Notes under the pieces: model-generated | The model's database searches: none | The model's input: only the letters and a program-made list of their open reading frames with translations | What the model was told of the DNA's origin: nothing | Origin: Pseudomonas cannabina | GTDB lineage: Bacteria > Pseudomonadota > Gammaproteobacteria > Pseudomonadales > Pseudomonadaceae | Reading direction: 5' to 3' | Length of the DNA stretch: 64,000 nucleotides | Assembly: GCF_900100365.1 (NCBI RefSeq) | Contig: NZ_FNKU01000001.1 | Location: 124,001-188,000 of the forward strand | Shown here: piece after piece, positions 26,542 through 35,767 of the stretch | Numbering within the stretch: the first letter of the stretch is position 1 | Layout of the letters: each line of letters starts with the position of its first letter | Program-made: the position numbers and the translations under genes

Positions 26542-28658
26542 AGTGGCTGCTCCGTTTGATCGGCGGTTCGGTAGTGGTTGTGCTGACGTGCCACAGCCTC
26601 TTCGATGGTTTCTCGTGGCAGCACGCCGATATCGACCAGGTAATCGCCGATCCGGCCATGCACATGCGGGCGATAACCCAGCATGGCTTTGCGAAACACT
26701 TCGCGGTCCAGCAGGCCCTGTTCGACCAGCAGATCGCCCAGCAGCGGAGCAGCGGCTGGCAATGGCTGGCCGCCGACCGCTTGAAGCTGGCGCAACTGCG
26801 CGACGATCTCGCTTTCACGCGCGACCAGTTGCACCGGTTCTGCGCCGAGCTGTTCGGTAATCTGCTGCACACCTTCTTCCGGAAGCGGACTGGCGACGGC
26901 GATCTCTGTGCGCCCCTGAACATTGATGTTCAGCGGCACCACACGCCAGCGCAGGCAGAACTCGTCGGCCAGCACGCTGTTGTCGACACGTTTGCTGGCG
27001 ATGTCGAACACGCGCGGCAGGTCATTCTGGAAGGCAATGGCCTCAGCGAGGGTTTCATCGTCGAGCCAGCCGTGGCTCAGCAAGATCCTGCCCAGCGGCA
27101 CCTGACGGGTTTGCTGTTCGGTCAGAGCGGTCTGAAGTTTTTCATCGTTGATCGCCTGCCAGGACAACAGCACGCTGCCCAGACGACGAGGCGCCGCCGC
27201 GACCAGATCGGTGGACGGGAAGTCGTGCATGGTCTTGTCCCAGACCAGCTTGCGATTGAGCAACTTGCCGACCAGAAACATCCGCCAGGCCCGCGCGGCT
27301 GCCATGAAGTTGACGAAGTTGCCGACCACCATGCGCGGTATCGACAGCAGGCCGTGCTGCCAGCCGTACAACACGGTGGTGAAGTAACACCGGTGGGCAA
27401 TTCGCCACAGCAGTGCGATGCCGTTGGCCACCAACAGGTACTGAATCAGCCCGGTGGTTTCGAACGGTGTCGGGAAACTGGTATTCCACAGCCCGCTGGA
27501 GCGTAGAACGATCAACGCCAGCAACTGGATGAGGATCAGGTAAGCGATGATGCTGACAAACGAGGTCACCACGCCCTTGCGGTCGCGAAACAGCAGGTAA
27601 CGGTTTGCCAGCGAACCGGTCCAGCCCATCTGCTCCCAGCCTTGCAGGCCGATGCCGAGGGTCCAGCGTGCCTTCTGGCGAAACGCGGTGCGGAAGGTGT
27701 CCGGGAAAAACTCACGGACACACAGCGGCATTTCCAGGGTGGATTCGTACTGCTTGCGGAACCAGGATTTGCGCAGCACGCGAAATTGCACCGGGAAGCG
27801 CACGAAGATCGCATTCATACCGTACTTGGCCAGCCGTGCGCCGACGTCGTAGTCCTCGGTCAGGCTTTCGGTGTTGAACGGCTGGTTCTGGTTTTCTTCT
27901 GCCAGCACCATCAGGGCGCGGCGCGAGAAACAGGTGCCGACGCCGGCCGAGGGCACGGTGTCGGTCATGCTTTCACGCACCACCAGGTCCTTGCCGTGCC
28001 ATTCCGCGAATTCATCCATATAAGTGCCGGCCACCCATTCGTACCAGTTGCGCTCCAGCGACACGACCGGTAGCTGGATCATGTCCTTGCGTGGCAACAG
28101 GTAGTTGAACAGGCGCAGCTCAAGCGGATGCAGCACGTCTTCGCTGTCGTGCAGGATGGTCCCGGCGAACTGTACGGCATGAGTCTTCTCATACAGAAAG
28201 ATCGCCTGAATCACCCAGTTCAGGCAGTCGGCCTTGCAGGTCGGGCCGTTGTGCGGCACCTCCACACGGTGCAACTGCTTGTAACGACGGCGCATGCGCT
28301 CCACTTCATCGATGGTGCGCTGGTCGTTGATGTAGGTGCCGACGAAGACCACGTAGTTCTGGTAATCGAGGGTCGACACCATGTTTTCGATCATCGGCGC
28401 GATGACGTCGTATTCCAGCCAGGCCGGGACCATGATCGCCAGCGGCTGCTCATCACGCGCCAGCAACTGCTCGGCAGTCAACGGCCGGTAGCGGCGTTCG
28501 GCGGTGAACTTGCGGTACAGCCGCCTGGACCAGTACCAGATGTCGATGAACAGGTCATCGAGGCTCGACACGAGAATGATCAGCCCGACAACGATCGTCG
28601 CGACTTCCAGCACGCTGTAGTAATGGGCCAGCCAATAAGGCCAATAGAGCGACGTCAT
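26538..28658 (-). CDS. NfrB-like polysaccharide synthase with C-terminal MshEN-type c-di-GMP domains
   Basis: A 706-residue inner-membrane GT2 synthase. There is an N-terminal membrane segment (about 12-32). The catalytic domain has an Asp-rich HDSED (170-174), TED (267-269) and RQKARW (327-332), the Q-x-x-R-W motif of processive synthases. Further membrane segments lie at about 365-425. The C-terminus holds MshEN/GspE-N-type half repeats: RRLGSVLLS (491), PLGRILLSHG (521), LLGDLLVEQG (639) and RIGDYLVDIG (669). MshEN motifs bind c-di-GMP in other proteins. In E. coli, NfrB makes a surface glycan from WecB-derived UDP-ManNAc. It sits between bcsB-like and nfrA genes. Confidence 0.88.
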   Translation of the reverse strand: MTSLYWPYWLAHYYSVLEVATIVVGLIILVSSLDDLFIDIWYWSRRLYRKFTAERRYRPLTAEQLLARDEQPLAIMVPAWLEYDVIAPMIENMVSTLDYQNYVVFVGTYINDQRTIDEVERMRRRYKQLHRVEVPHNGPTCKADCLNWVIQAIFLYEKTHAVQFAGTILHDSEDVLHPLELRLFNYLLPRKDMIQLPVVSLERNWYEWVAGTYMDEFAEWHGKDLVVRESMTDTVPSAGVGTCFSRRALMVLAEENQNQPFNTESLTEDYDVGARLAKYGMNAIFVRFPVQFRVLRKSWFRKQYESTLEMPLCVREFFPDTFRTAFRQKARWTLGIGLQGWEQMGWTGSLANRYLLFRDRKGVVTSFVSIIAYLILIQLLALIVLRSSGLWNTSFPTPFETTGLIQYLLVANGIALLWRIAHRCYFTTVLYGWQHGLLSIPRMVVGNFVNFMAAARAWRMFLVGKLLNRKLVWDKTMHDFPSTDLVAAAPRRLGSVLLSWQAINDEKLQTALTEQQTRQVPLGRILLSHGWLDDETLAEAIAFQNDLPRVFDIASKRVDNSVLADEFCLRWRVVPLNINVQGRTEIAVASPLPEEGVQQITEQLGAEPVQLVARESEIVAQLRQLQAVGGQPLPAAAPLLGDLLVEQGLLDREVFRKAMLGYRPHVHGRIGDYLVDIGVLPRETIEEAVARQHNHYRTADQTEQPL

Positions 28659-28670
28659 TGCGGCGCTCCG

Positions 28671-30887
28671 TTACGAGCGATTGCGACGGGCGTTACGGCC
28701 AGCCAGCAACAGGATGAGAAAGAGCACGATACCGGCCGGAATCAGCCACAGCAGCGACGGTTTGCGCCAGGCTTCGATGCCGGTGGTTTCTTCTTCTTCG
28801 ATCATCTTGCTGCCGGTTGGATCGTTGGCGTCAAAGGTCGCTACCGGGCCGCTGTTGGCGAGCAGGGTCGCGTTGCCGCGTTCCAGCAGGAGCGGGCGCT
28901 CGAACACCGGAGCCTGACCGCCCAGCGTGCGATAGACCATGCCGTGCTGACTGCCGGCTTCGATCACTTGCAGGGACGCCAGGTGATTGAGGGTCTTGAG
29001 ATCGAGCAGGGTCTGCTCTTTGTGGTTGATCAGCAGATGGCCTTGGTTATCGGCCTTGACCGACTCGGCCGCGTCCTTGATCGGCAGTTCAAAGGCCAGG
29101 AACGATTTGGCCGGAGTGACCGCAACACTGGCGTCGTCACTGACGCTGAGTTGCGCGCGCAACGGCGAGACACCGGCGGCGCTGGCCACCCGAACGAGCT
29201 GCGGCAGGCTGCTGGCCGGACGCTCCAGATAGCCTTTCGGCACCATGACCTGAGTGTCGGTCGCAAAGCGTGCAGCCATCCCGGAGAAGTTGCTGTCCGG
29301 GGTGATTTTGTCCAGCACTACGTGGCTGGTCGGCAGGACCGAGATCGGGAACGCCTGCGGCGTTTCCAGGCACTGATTGCTGACCGGCTGACGCTGGAAC
29401 GAAACGCGCAGGGTGTTCTGCGCCGCCAGGGCGTACTGCGGAATGCGTGCTTCGATGCGTTCTTTTTTTCCGTCGGCGGTCAACTGCAACGCACCGATCA
29501 GGTAATCGTTGAGAAACACCGTGGCAACCGGAGGGGTGCCCGATGCGCCGGGTGCAGCGGCCACATCGATCATGGCCGTTACCGGTACGCGACAATCATA
29601 GGCAACGCTGCCCAGCGGGAACGAGGCGGTCCAGTCGGTTTTTGCCAGCACATCGACCGTACCGGGCTTGCCGCCCAGACGCGTCAGTGCCACACGGCCG
29701 TCTTCGCCGAGTGGCAGGGCAGTGTCTTCGCCGATGGTCAACTGGCGGCTGCGCGCCAGTTTGTTCCACGCCGAACTGAACAGCCCAATGGCCTTGCTCG
29801 CTGATTCGGGCTTGATCATCAGCAAGGCACGATTGCCGAGCAACGCCAGGCTGACGTCGTCGCCGGCACTGTTGGCCAGCGGCTTTTTGATGTGGCGCTC
29901 ACGCCACTGGCTGAGCGCGACGGCTGCCGATGCATCGAGCCCCTGGACTTGCGCCTGCAGCGCGTCGAGCGAGTCATCGATGGCTTTGAGCAACTGCGGG
30001 TCGCTGATCGCCAGGTCCGCTTGCAGCGCCGGTGTCTGGCCGAGCATCAGCAATGCACCGATTTCAGCCTGATCGGTCAGGGTATAAACGCCTTTGCCAT
30101 TGAGGCTGGCGAAGGCCGGGATTTGCATGAGCTCGGCCGGAATGCGCAGATTGCTCAGGTCAAGGCTGTCCTGGACGGCGGGAAACGGCAGGATGCGTGC
30201 CTGTTTGCCGATGCGTTCCAGAGCGACGCCCATGCGCCAGGCAGCATCGTAACTGGCTGCGGACAAGGTGCCGGGGGCGACCAGCAGGCCGGGTTTGCCG
30301 GGCAGTGCGGCCCATGCCGCGCCGACGTCCTGCAACTGACTGGCGTCATAGCTGTACGTCAACCGGGTGTGTGGGTCGATGCGCAGCACGTTGCCGATGG
30401 CGCGCTCGTCTTCACACAATACTTTGGAAATGACCGATGACCAGGCAACGCCCAGACGCACCGAGCCGCTTTCGCGTGCGGCCTTGTCGACGCCCAGCAC
30501 GGTGCTGGCATTGCCCTGTTCTTCGTTGAGGCCCAGCGCACGTACCGGATAACCGTCCAGCGACAGCAGCAGCGTATTGCGGCCTGCCTCGCCGTTCAGG
30601 TAACTGGCGTCAAAATTCAGCGTGGCGTCAGTCAATGGCACGTTGGCCGGCACAGGCAGATACAGTTCGCGGCGCGCATCGCTGGCGCTGAGAATGATCG
30701 GACGATCAATACCCAGTTCCCGCAGCTCGACCACTCGCTCCTGACGATTGTCGGCAGTGATCCGGTTGATCGCCTGGGTCAAGGGACTGTCGGCGGCCAG
30801 AGCGAAGGTGGGCATCAGAGCCAGCAGGCTCATCCCGCAGGCAAAGACGCTCAGCGCGCCCATGTTTACGGTAACGGAAGATTTCAT
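28671..30887 (-). CDS. BcsB-like periplasmic subunit of the synthase
   Basis: A 738-residue protein with signal peptide (about 1-32, ending FALAAD), a large periplasmic body and one C-terminal membrane segment (LLWLIPAGIVLFLILLLAG) followed by a basic tail. The start of the mature part (VVELRELGIDRPIILSASDA) and the two carbohydrate-binding-like modules match the cellulose-synthase regulatory subunit family (BcsB). BcsB guides the growing chain through the periplasm. Presence of a BcsB-like protein beside an NfrB-type synthase is the unusual feature of this cluster. The stop lies 12 bases before nfrB. Confidence 0.82.
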   Translation of the reverse strand: MKSSVTVNMGALSVFACGMSLLALMPTFALAADSPLTQAINRITADNRQERVVELRELGIDRPIILSASDARRELYLPVPANVPLTDATLNFDASYLNGEAGRNTLLLSLDGYPVRALGLNEEQGNASTVLGVDKAARESGSVRLGVAWSSVISKVLCEDERAIGNVLRIDPHTRLTYSYDASQLQDVGAAWAALPGKPGLLVAPGTLSAASYDAAWRMGVALERIGKQARILPFPAVQDSLDLSNLRIPAELMQIPAFASLNGKGVYTLTDQAEIGALLMLGQTPALQADLAISDPQLLKAIDDSLDALQAQVQGLDASAAVALSQWRERHIKKPLANSAGDDVSLALLGNRALLMIKPESASKAIGLFSSAWNKLARSRQLTIGEDTALPLGEDGRVALTRLGGKPGTVDVLAKTDWTASFPLGSVAYDCRVPVTAMIDVAAAPGASGTPPVATVFLNDYLIGALQLTADGKKERIEARIPQYALAAQNTLRVSFQRQPVSNQCLETPQAFPISVLPTSHVVLDKITPDSNFSGMAARFATDTQVMVPKGYLERPASSLPQLVRVASAAGVSPLRAQLSVSDDASVAVTPAKSFLAFELPIKDAAESVKADNQGHLLINHKEQTLLDLKTLNHLASLQVIEAGSQHGMVYRTLGGQAPVFERPLLLERGNATLLANSGPVATFDANDPTGSKMIEEEETTGIEAWRKPSLLWLIPAGIVLFLILLLAGRNARRNRS

Positions 30888-30958
30888 CGGGTGTGTCTCG
30901 TTAAGGGCTCAAGGCCGTTGGGTCTTGAAGCAGGGAGCAGGTCCGCGAGAAAGGCCTG

Positions 30959-30988
30959 ACGGGCACAGGGCGTGAGCCGTGTGCCCGT
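30959..30988 (-). promoter_or_regulatory. Hairpin between wecB and the bcsB-like gene
   Basis: A perfect 9-base-pair stem (ACGGGCACA/TGTGCCCGT) with a 12-base loop lies in the 164-base gap, without a T run. It may act as an intercistronic processing or attenuation site. A separate promoter for the bcsB-like gene is possible. Confidence 0.4.
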
Positions 30989-31051
30989 AACGTCTACGGA
31001 CTGTCCGCTGCGGATTCGATTATGGGTTATGGGTGCCAGCCTCTCGCTGCG

Positions 31052-32290
31052 TTAACTGGCCATTGAACGCAGTTGAACCGGTTGGTGCAGGTGCTCCGGC
31101 AGCATGTCCAGCGGATCCGGGCGACGGCGCGGCATTTCAGCGACGACCTCGTTCACCGGACGGCCCATCAGGGCATCGACGATGCGCGCGCTGGCCTTGC
31201 CGTCGCCGTATGGATTGGCGGCGTGGGCAGCGTTCTGCCACAGCTCGTCGTTGTCGAACAGCGCGTTCACGCCGCGAATGATCGCGTCCGGCTCTGTGCC
31301 GACGAGTCGCACGGTGCCCGCCGCCACGGCTTCAGGCCGCTCGGTGACATCGCGCATGACCAGCACGGGTTTGCCCAGCGACGGTGCCTCTTCCTGCACG
31401 CCGCCCGAATCGGTGAGGATCACGTGGGAGCGCTGCATCAGGCGCACGAAGGACAGGTAATCCAGCGGCTTGATCAGGTGCACGTTGGGCAGGTCGCCCA
31501 GGTGCTCGGTCACCGGCCCCAGCACGTTGGGGTTCAGGTGCACCGGGTAGACGATCTGAATGTCGTCACGCTGCGCAAGCTCACGCAGCGCCTTGCAGAT
31601 ATTCAGGAAGCCGTCGCCAAAATTCTCGCGGCGGTGACCGGTCACGACCAGCACCCTTCGATCCGGCACCAAGAACGAAAACTGACGATCGAGTGCGTGG
31701 CACAACTGCCGGTTGGAATCGATCCGCTGCGCGGTCAATTGCAGAGCGTCAATGACCGTGTTGCCGGTCACGAAGGAAATACCTTGCAGGCGCTCGCCCA
31801 GCACGTTGCGACGCGATTCTGCGGTTGGCGCGAACAGGTGATCGGAAATCAGATCAATGCAGCGACGGTTCATCTCTTCGGGCCAAGACTGACGGATGTC
31901 ACCGGTACGCAGGCCGGCCTCGACATGGCCGATGGGGATGCGGCGATGGAACGCCGACATCGCTGCCACCATGGCAGACGTGGTGTCACCGTGCACCAGA
32001 ACCTTGTCCGGCTGCATCTCGTCGAGGATCGGATCGATGGCGGCGTACAGCGCTGCGGTCAGCGAATTGAGCGTCTGCCCTGGACGCATGACGTCAAGGC
32101 TGTAATCCGCCTTGAGCTCGAACATGTCCAGCACCTGTTGCAGCATGCTCTGATGCTGACCGGTGATGCAGATTCTTGAATCGATACCCGGCTCTGCGGC
32201 CAGTGCTCTGACCAGAGGAGCCATTTTGATGGCCTCCGGACGAGTGCCGAAAATTGAAAGGATCTTCATTCTGGGTTGCTGACCAGCCAT
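31052..32290 (-). CDS. wecB: UDP-N-acetylglucosamine 2-epimerase
   Basis: A 412-residue enzyme with FGTRPEAIKMAPLVRALAAE, the VHGDTTSAMVAAMSAF block, GHVEAGLRTGD, GHRRENFGDG and TDSGGVQEEAPSLGKPVLVM, the full set of nonhydrolysing epimerases. It turns UDP-GlcNAc into UDP-ManNAc. GGAGG lies 7 bases before the ATG beginning MAGQQPRMK, which supports this start over the later conserved Met. It is the first gene of the wecB/bcsB/nfrB/nfrA line-up, so the substrate of the linked synthase is likely UDP-ManNAc. No wecC or ECA genes are visible, against a role in an enterobacterial-type antigen. Confidence 0.93.
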   Translation of the reverse strand: MAGQQPRMKILSIFGTRPEAIKMAPLVRALAAEPGIDSRICITGQHQSMLQQVLDMFELKADYSLDVMRPGQTLNSLTAALYAAIDPILDEMQPDKVLVHGDTTSAMVAAMSAFHRRIPIGHVEAGLRTGDIRQSWPEEMNRRCIDLISDHLFAPTAESRRNVLGERLQGISFVTGNTVIDALQLTAQRIDSNRQLCHALDRQFSFLVPDRRVLVVTGHRRENFGDGFLNICKALRELAQRDDIQIVYPVHLNPNVLGPVTEHLGDLPNVHLIKPLDYLSFVRLMQRSHVILTDSGGVQEEAPSLGKPVLVMRDVTERPEAVAAGTVRLVGTEPDAIIRGVNALFDNDELWQNAAHAANPYGDGKASARIVDALMGRPVNEVVAEMPRRRPDPLDMLPEHLHQPVQLRSMAS

Positions 32291-32468
32291 TTATTTCCTC
32301 CCGCGCTATCTGGCGCGCCGCACAGTAGCCAAGCCGGGCTGAAGTCAGCCCGGTTGGCTTGCGAGTTAATGAGTTTCTCGGGCGGAAAAAATCGGAGTGG
32401 ATACTCGATGTTCACTTCAGTGTGATGTAGCAAAATGCCTTGATACCCGGAATTGTCGGGATTATTAG
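32291..32468 (-). promoter_or_regulatory. Upstream region of the polysaccharide operon, cut by IS type B
   Basis: This spacer is the only room left for the wecB promoter, because the IS starts 178 bases before the ATG. No clear -10/-35 pair was recognised. Any regulatory site further upstream would have been separated by the insertion. Confidence 0.4.
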
Positions 32469-33646
32469 GAGGGTGTAGACAAAATCATGTAGTGAGTCGG
32501 CGCGCGAGTATTCGAGCCTCGGCCAACCAAACCCATGCCTCGCTTACCGCAAAAAGGCGATCATGATGCATGATCAGTCGCCGAGCTCTCTCATTCCAGG
32601 CATGAGTTCGCTCCACTACCCATCGCTTGGGCATGACCACAAATCCAGTCTGAACAGGCTCCACGGAAAATAGATCGCCTTGTTCAGAGTGCCATTGCCC
32701 TGTTCTTCTGTTATTCGGGCCACGGATCACTTGAACATCGATAGCGTGCAGTTGATGGGTGCGCTGTGCCCATTTTCCTGCGTACGCACTATCAACAAAA
32801 AGCGTGCTCAGTGACGGATATTTTTCCTTCGAGTACGCCACCGCATCATCCGCCGCGTCACGATCCTGCACGCTTGCAGCACTGATACTGACAGCCAGCA
32901 GCAGGCCCAATGTATCGACAATCAGACTTCGTTTACGCCCCTTCACTTTTTTGCCTGCGTCGTAGCCGCTGTCACCGCCTTGAGGAGAACTGCGGGTCGA
33001 CTGTGAATCCAGGATCGCTGCTGACGGGCTGTCAGCGCGTTCTTCCCGCTCACGCCATTGAGCTCGCAAGCGATCATGCATTTGCTCGAACTTGCCTTGA
33101 GCGCTCCACCGGCGGAACGTTTTGTAGACATTGTCCCAATGAGGAAAATCGCGGGGTAGCATTCGCCATGAGCACCCCGTGCGTACGACATAGCAACAGG
33201 CTTCCAGCAACGTGCGCCGAGAGTGAAGCGGTGGCACTCCTCGTCCGCCCTGGCTTTCAAACAGGTCGGCGACCAGTGCCCACTCGGTATCTGTCAAGCA
33301 ACTCGGATATAGCTGCTCCGGCAGTTGGCGGCGGTGGGTTTCATTGTAGCCATAGGCTTTATTAGGTTCAGGTGACTGAAAACTTCCCTTGGCCCGCTGC
33401 TTTACACGCGTAATCCCTGCCATTTTCAACGCTTTTGCAAAGGTGTCGGGATGCGCAGTGATACCGGTTTCGGCGAAGAATACGAGCGCCAATTCGGCCT
33501 GGCTGGAATAGGGCTGTGCATGAGCGAGTTTCACCAGCACGGGATAGTGCTCGGCGGCAATCGAGCGAGGACGTCCGGTTTTAGGCATGGCTTGAGGGCT
33601 ATTCAGACAAGGGAGTGAAAGTTTAATTTATTTTGTCTACACTCTC
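32469..33646 (-). mobile_element. IS5-family insertion sequence, type B, copy 2 (1178 bp)
   Basis: The same element as at 19184-20361, with left end GAGGGTGTAGAC and right end GTCTACACTCTC; the right end has one base change against copy 1. The target duplication is TAG (32466-32468 and 33647-33649). It lies in the upstream region of wecB and forms the left part of an IS island. Confidence 0.93.
32485..33588 (-). CDS. IS5-family transposase (type B), second copy
   Basis: The 367-residue protein is identical, residue for residue, to that of copy 1, with the intact DDE motifs ILDSQS, FVDSAYAG and VVERTHAW. Both copies can therefore supply active transposase. Reads in the same direction as wecB, so readout from the IS into the operon is possible. 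Confidence 0.95.
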   Translation of the reverse strand: MPKTGRPRSIAAEHYPVLVKLAHAQPYSSQAELALVFFAETGITAHPDTFAKALKMAGITRVKQRAKGSFQSPEPNKAYGYNETHRRQLPEQLYPSCLTDTEWALVADLFESQGGRGVPPLHSRRTLLEACCYVVRTGCSWRMLPRDFPHWDNVYKTFRRWSAQGKFEQMHDRLRAQWREREERADSPSAAILDSQSTRSSPQGGDSGYDAGKKVKGRKRSLIVDTLGLLLAVSISAASVQDRDAADDAVAYSKEKYPSLSTLFVDSAYAGKWAQRTHQLHAIDVQVIRGPNNRRTGQWHSEQGDLFSVEPVQTGFVVMPKRWVVERTHAWNERARRLIMHHDRLFAVSEAWVWLAEARILARRLTT

Positions 33647-33655
33647 TAGGGAGGG

Positions 33656-33743
33656 TCTGAAAAAGCCTTTTCTTCAAAAGTCGAAGCCAGTAAATACAGG
33701 CGCTCCAGCCCGGTTCCTCTCCAAAAAAATGGGCTTTTTCAGA
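33656..33743. repeat. 88-bp inverted-repeat element (MITE-like or IS-end remnant)
   Basis: A perfect 12-base inverted repeat, TCTGAAAAAGCC and GGCTTTTTCAGA, encloses 64 bases. No frame is open across it. It lies between the two IS copies and looks like a small nonautonomous element or the joined ends of a deleted IS. A target duplication was not identified. Confidence 0.55.
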
Positions 33744-33753
33744 GGATGCTTAG

Positions 33754-34962
33754 GAAGGCGCTGCAAAAATAGCCAACTGTCCCCACCCTTGGCACACTAA
33801 GTTCCTTCAACAGCCTCCCTCTCCGTGAGCGTTACGCGCGTGCAGAAGACCTTCTCCGAACTCGAATATACCGGCAAGAAAAAGCAGACTCGCCGAGATC
33901 GCTTCCTGGCTGACCTTGAACAGTTGGTGCCCTGGGCCCTGCTGGAGGCGCAAGTGGCGCCGTTTTATAGCAACACCGCAGGCAAGCGCGGACGCCCTGC
34001 GATAGGGGTGTCGCGCATGTTGCGCATGTACGTCGTGCAGCAGTGTTTCGGTTTCTCCGATGAAGGTTGCGAAGATGCCGTCTACGACAGCCAGGCCATC
34101 CGCGGTTTTATGGGTATCGACCTGGGTCGCGAGTCTGCACCGGATGCCACCACCTTGCTGCGTTTTCGCCGCTTGCTGGAAGTCCATCAGCTAACCCGGC
34201 TGCTGTTTGAAACGATTAACCAGCATCTGGCCAGCCGGGGGCTGCTGCTCAAGGAAGGCACTATCGTCGACGCTACTCTGATCGCCGCGCCGCCCTCGGT
34301 CAAGAACCGAGAAGGCAAGCGTGATCCTGAGATGCATCAGGCCAGGAAAGGCAATCAATGGCACTTTGGGATGAAGGCCCACATTGGTGTAGACGCCACG
34401 TCGGGGCTGGTGCACAGCGTAGTAGGGACGGCCGCTAACGTGGCGGATGTCACCCAGGTTGGCCAGTTGCTTCACGGTGACGAAACCTATGTTTCGGGTG
34501 ACGCTGGATACACCGGTGCGGCCAAGCGACCGGAGCATGCTGAACGGGACGTTATCTGGTCGATTGCAGAACGGCCAAGCAGTTACAAGCAGCACGGCGA
34601 AGGCAGCGTGCTGTATCGGGTCAAGCGCAAAATTGAATATGCCAAGGCGCAACTGCGTGCCAAGGTCGAGCACCCCTTCCAGGTAATCAAGGTGCGCTTC
34701 AATCATCGCAAGGTTCGCTACCGTGGGCTGGAAAAGAATACAGCGCAGTTGTTCAGTTTGTTTGGGTTGGCCAATCTGATGCTGGCCAAGCGGTATTTAC
34801 AACAGACGGCAGGATAAATCCGTCTGAAAGGCGGGACTGGCCCGCCTTTCAGCAAAATGAGGGCAGAAATCTGCTCGAGAAACGTAAAATAAGGCCGGCA
34901 GGTTGAAAAAAACCGGCTTGGAAATGGGGACGGTGCGAACGGGTTAATTGTTCAGCGTCTCC
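33754..34962 (+). mobile_element. IS5-family insertion sequence, type A, copy 2 (1209 bp)
   Basis: Left end GAAGGCGCTG and right end CAGCGTCTCC, with target duplication TTAG (33750-33753 and 34963-34966). Same length as copy 1 at 10330-11538; the left end differs by one base, and the transposase frame is intact here. It is the right part of the IS island. Confidence 0.93.
33825..34817 (+). CDS. IS5-family transposase (type A), intact copy
   Basis: A 330-residue DDE transposase starting with GTG (VSVTRVQKTFSELEYTG). Catalytic residues lie in TIVDATLI, SGDAGYTG and KVEHPF (Glu282). Codon 256 is CAG here, in contrast to TAG in copy 1. It may therefore mobilise both copies in trans. Confidence 0.95.
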   Translation: MSVTRVQKTFSELEYTGKKKQTRRDRFLADLEQLVPWALLEAQVAPFYSNTAGKRGRPAIGVSRMLRMYVVQQCFGFSDEGCEDAVYDSQAIRGFMGIDLGRESAPDATTLLRFRRLLEVHQLTRLLFETINQHLASRGLLLKEGTIVDATLIAAPPSVKNREGKRDPEMHQARKGNQWHFGMKAHIGVDATSGLVHSVVGTAANVADVTQVGQLLHGDETYVSGDAGYTGAAKRPEHAERDVIWSIAERPSSYKQHGEGSVLYRVKRKIEYAKAQLRAKVEHPFQVIKVRFNHRKVRYRGLEKNTAQLFSLFGLANLMLAKRYLQQTAG

Positions 34963-34966
34963 TTAG

Positions 34967-35500
34967 CAGAAGAGATTACCAAAGCCAAACTTTTTATTAA
35001 GTATTTTTCAATGTAAGTGTTGGCTGGAACTTTCAATTTTTAATAGGGTCATGAAGCATTTGTATTGTCCCGCATGTGCCTTTCGGCCAATGAATGCGGG
35101 GTTTTTGCGCGGAATGATGGCAGTCGGGTTACTGTTTTCGGAGTAGTGACGCGTCCTGTAGCGACGCCATGGTGGCAAAAAGCTTCAACATGAATCGACG
35201 AAGTGAGGTGAGACTCACTACAGCAAAATACTGACGCCTGATTAATGACATTAAGAGAGAAGCTGTTCACAAAAATGACGCTGATATTATGGCGGTGTGG
35301 AACTTTACTATGTATCGATTTTGATGCGGGGGGAAAGCGAGGGAACTTTCTGGCGTCGTGTTACATGTTTTTGAACTGGAACTATGCGTTTGAATGCCAA
35401 CACCCAGAGTTGTAACAGGACAGCACTGATATGGGCAAGCCATAAATGAGAATGGTTAACGACCCTCGATGAAGAGGGTCGGTATTCATTCGAGTGGCAG
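34967..35500. other. Long spacer with a plus-strand terminator
   Basis: No convincing gene is seen in about 530 bases. A standard terminator at 35069-35106 (CCCGCAT/ATGCGGG, then GTTTTTG) points along the plus strand, which suggests that it belonged to a gene or small RNA now cut off by the IS island. A second hairpin at 35461-35480 (GACCCTC/GAGGGTC) lies after the yebG stop on the minus strand. Confidence 0.5.
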
Positions 35501-35767
35501 TCAGTCTTCTGTGGCGGCTGGCGCAGACAGCTCATTGAGTGCTGTTGCATTGTTTTTTAACGCTGCTGCAAAAACGGCCCGGTTTTTCGCCATGTAAATG
35601 CTCGCGTCTTCCGCGTGCTTCTCGGAAATGCCCGGCACATTCTTGACCAGGACGTCAGTGAGAAGCTCGGCCAGCTCGAGCATTTGATCGTGCGCATCGG
35701 CGAGTTTACGGTCCACGAAAGTAGTCTCCAGATCGCGGGTACTGCGGTAAAGGGTTTCAACAGCCAT
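35501..35767 (-). CDS. yebG: YebG-family SOS-regulated protein
   Basis: An 88-residue soluble protein starting MAVETLYRSTRDLETTFVDR, followed by KLADAHDQMLELAELLTDVL; this matches YebG of E. coli over its length. YebG is under LexA control and its biochemical role is unknown. A LexA box lies 186 bases upstream of the ATG, so there would be a long leader. It is a single gene between the IS island and psiE. Confidence 0.88.
   Translation of the reverse strand: MAVETLYRSTRDLETTFVDRKLADAHDQMLELAELLTDVLVKNVPGISEKHAEDASIYMAKNRAVFAAALKNNATALNELSAPAATED

Noticed and set aside
28128..29804. Long plus-strand frame opposite nfrB and the bcsB-like gene
   Set aside because: It covers the ends of two real genes and shows antisense composition.
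35051..35146. 31-codon plus-strand frame starting MKHLYCPACAF with a CxxC motif
   Set aside because: No good ribosome binding site, and the terminator hairpin at 35069-35106 lies inside it.
35041..35300. 73-codon minus-strand frame at 35049-35270
   Set aside because: No ribosome binding site or family pattern; it overlaps the terminator.
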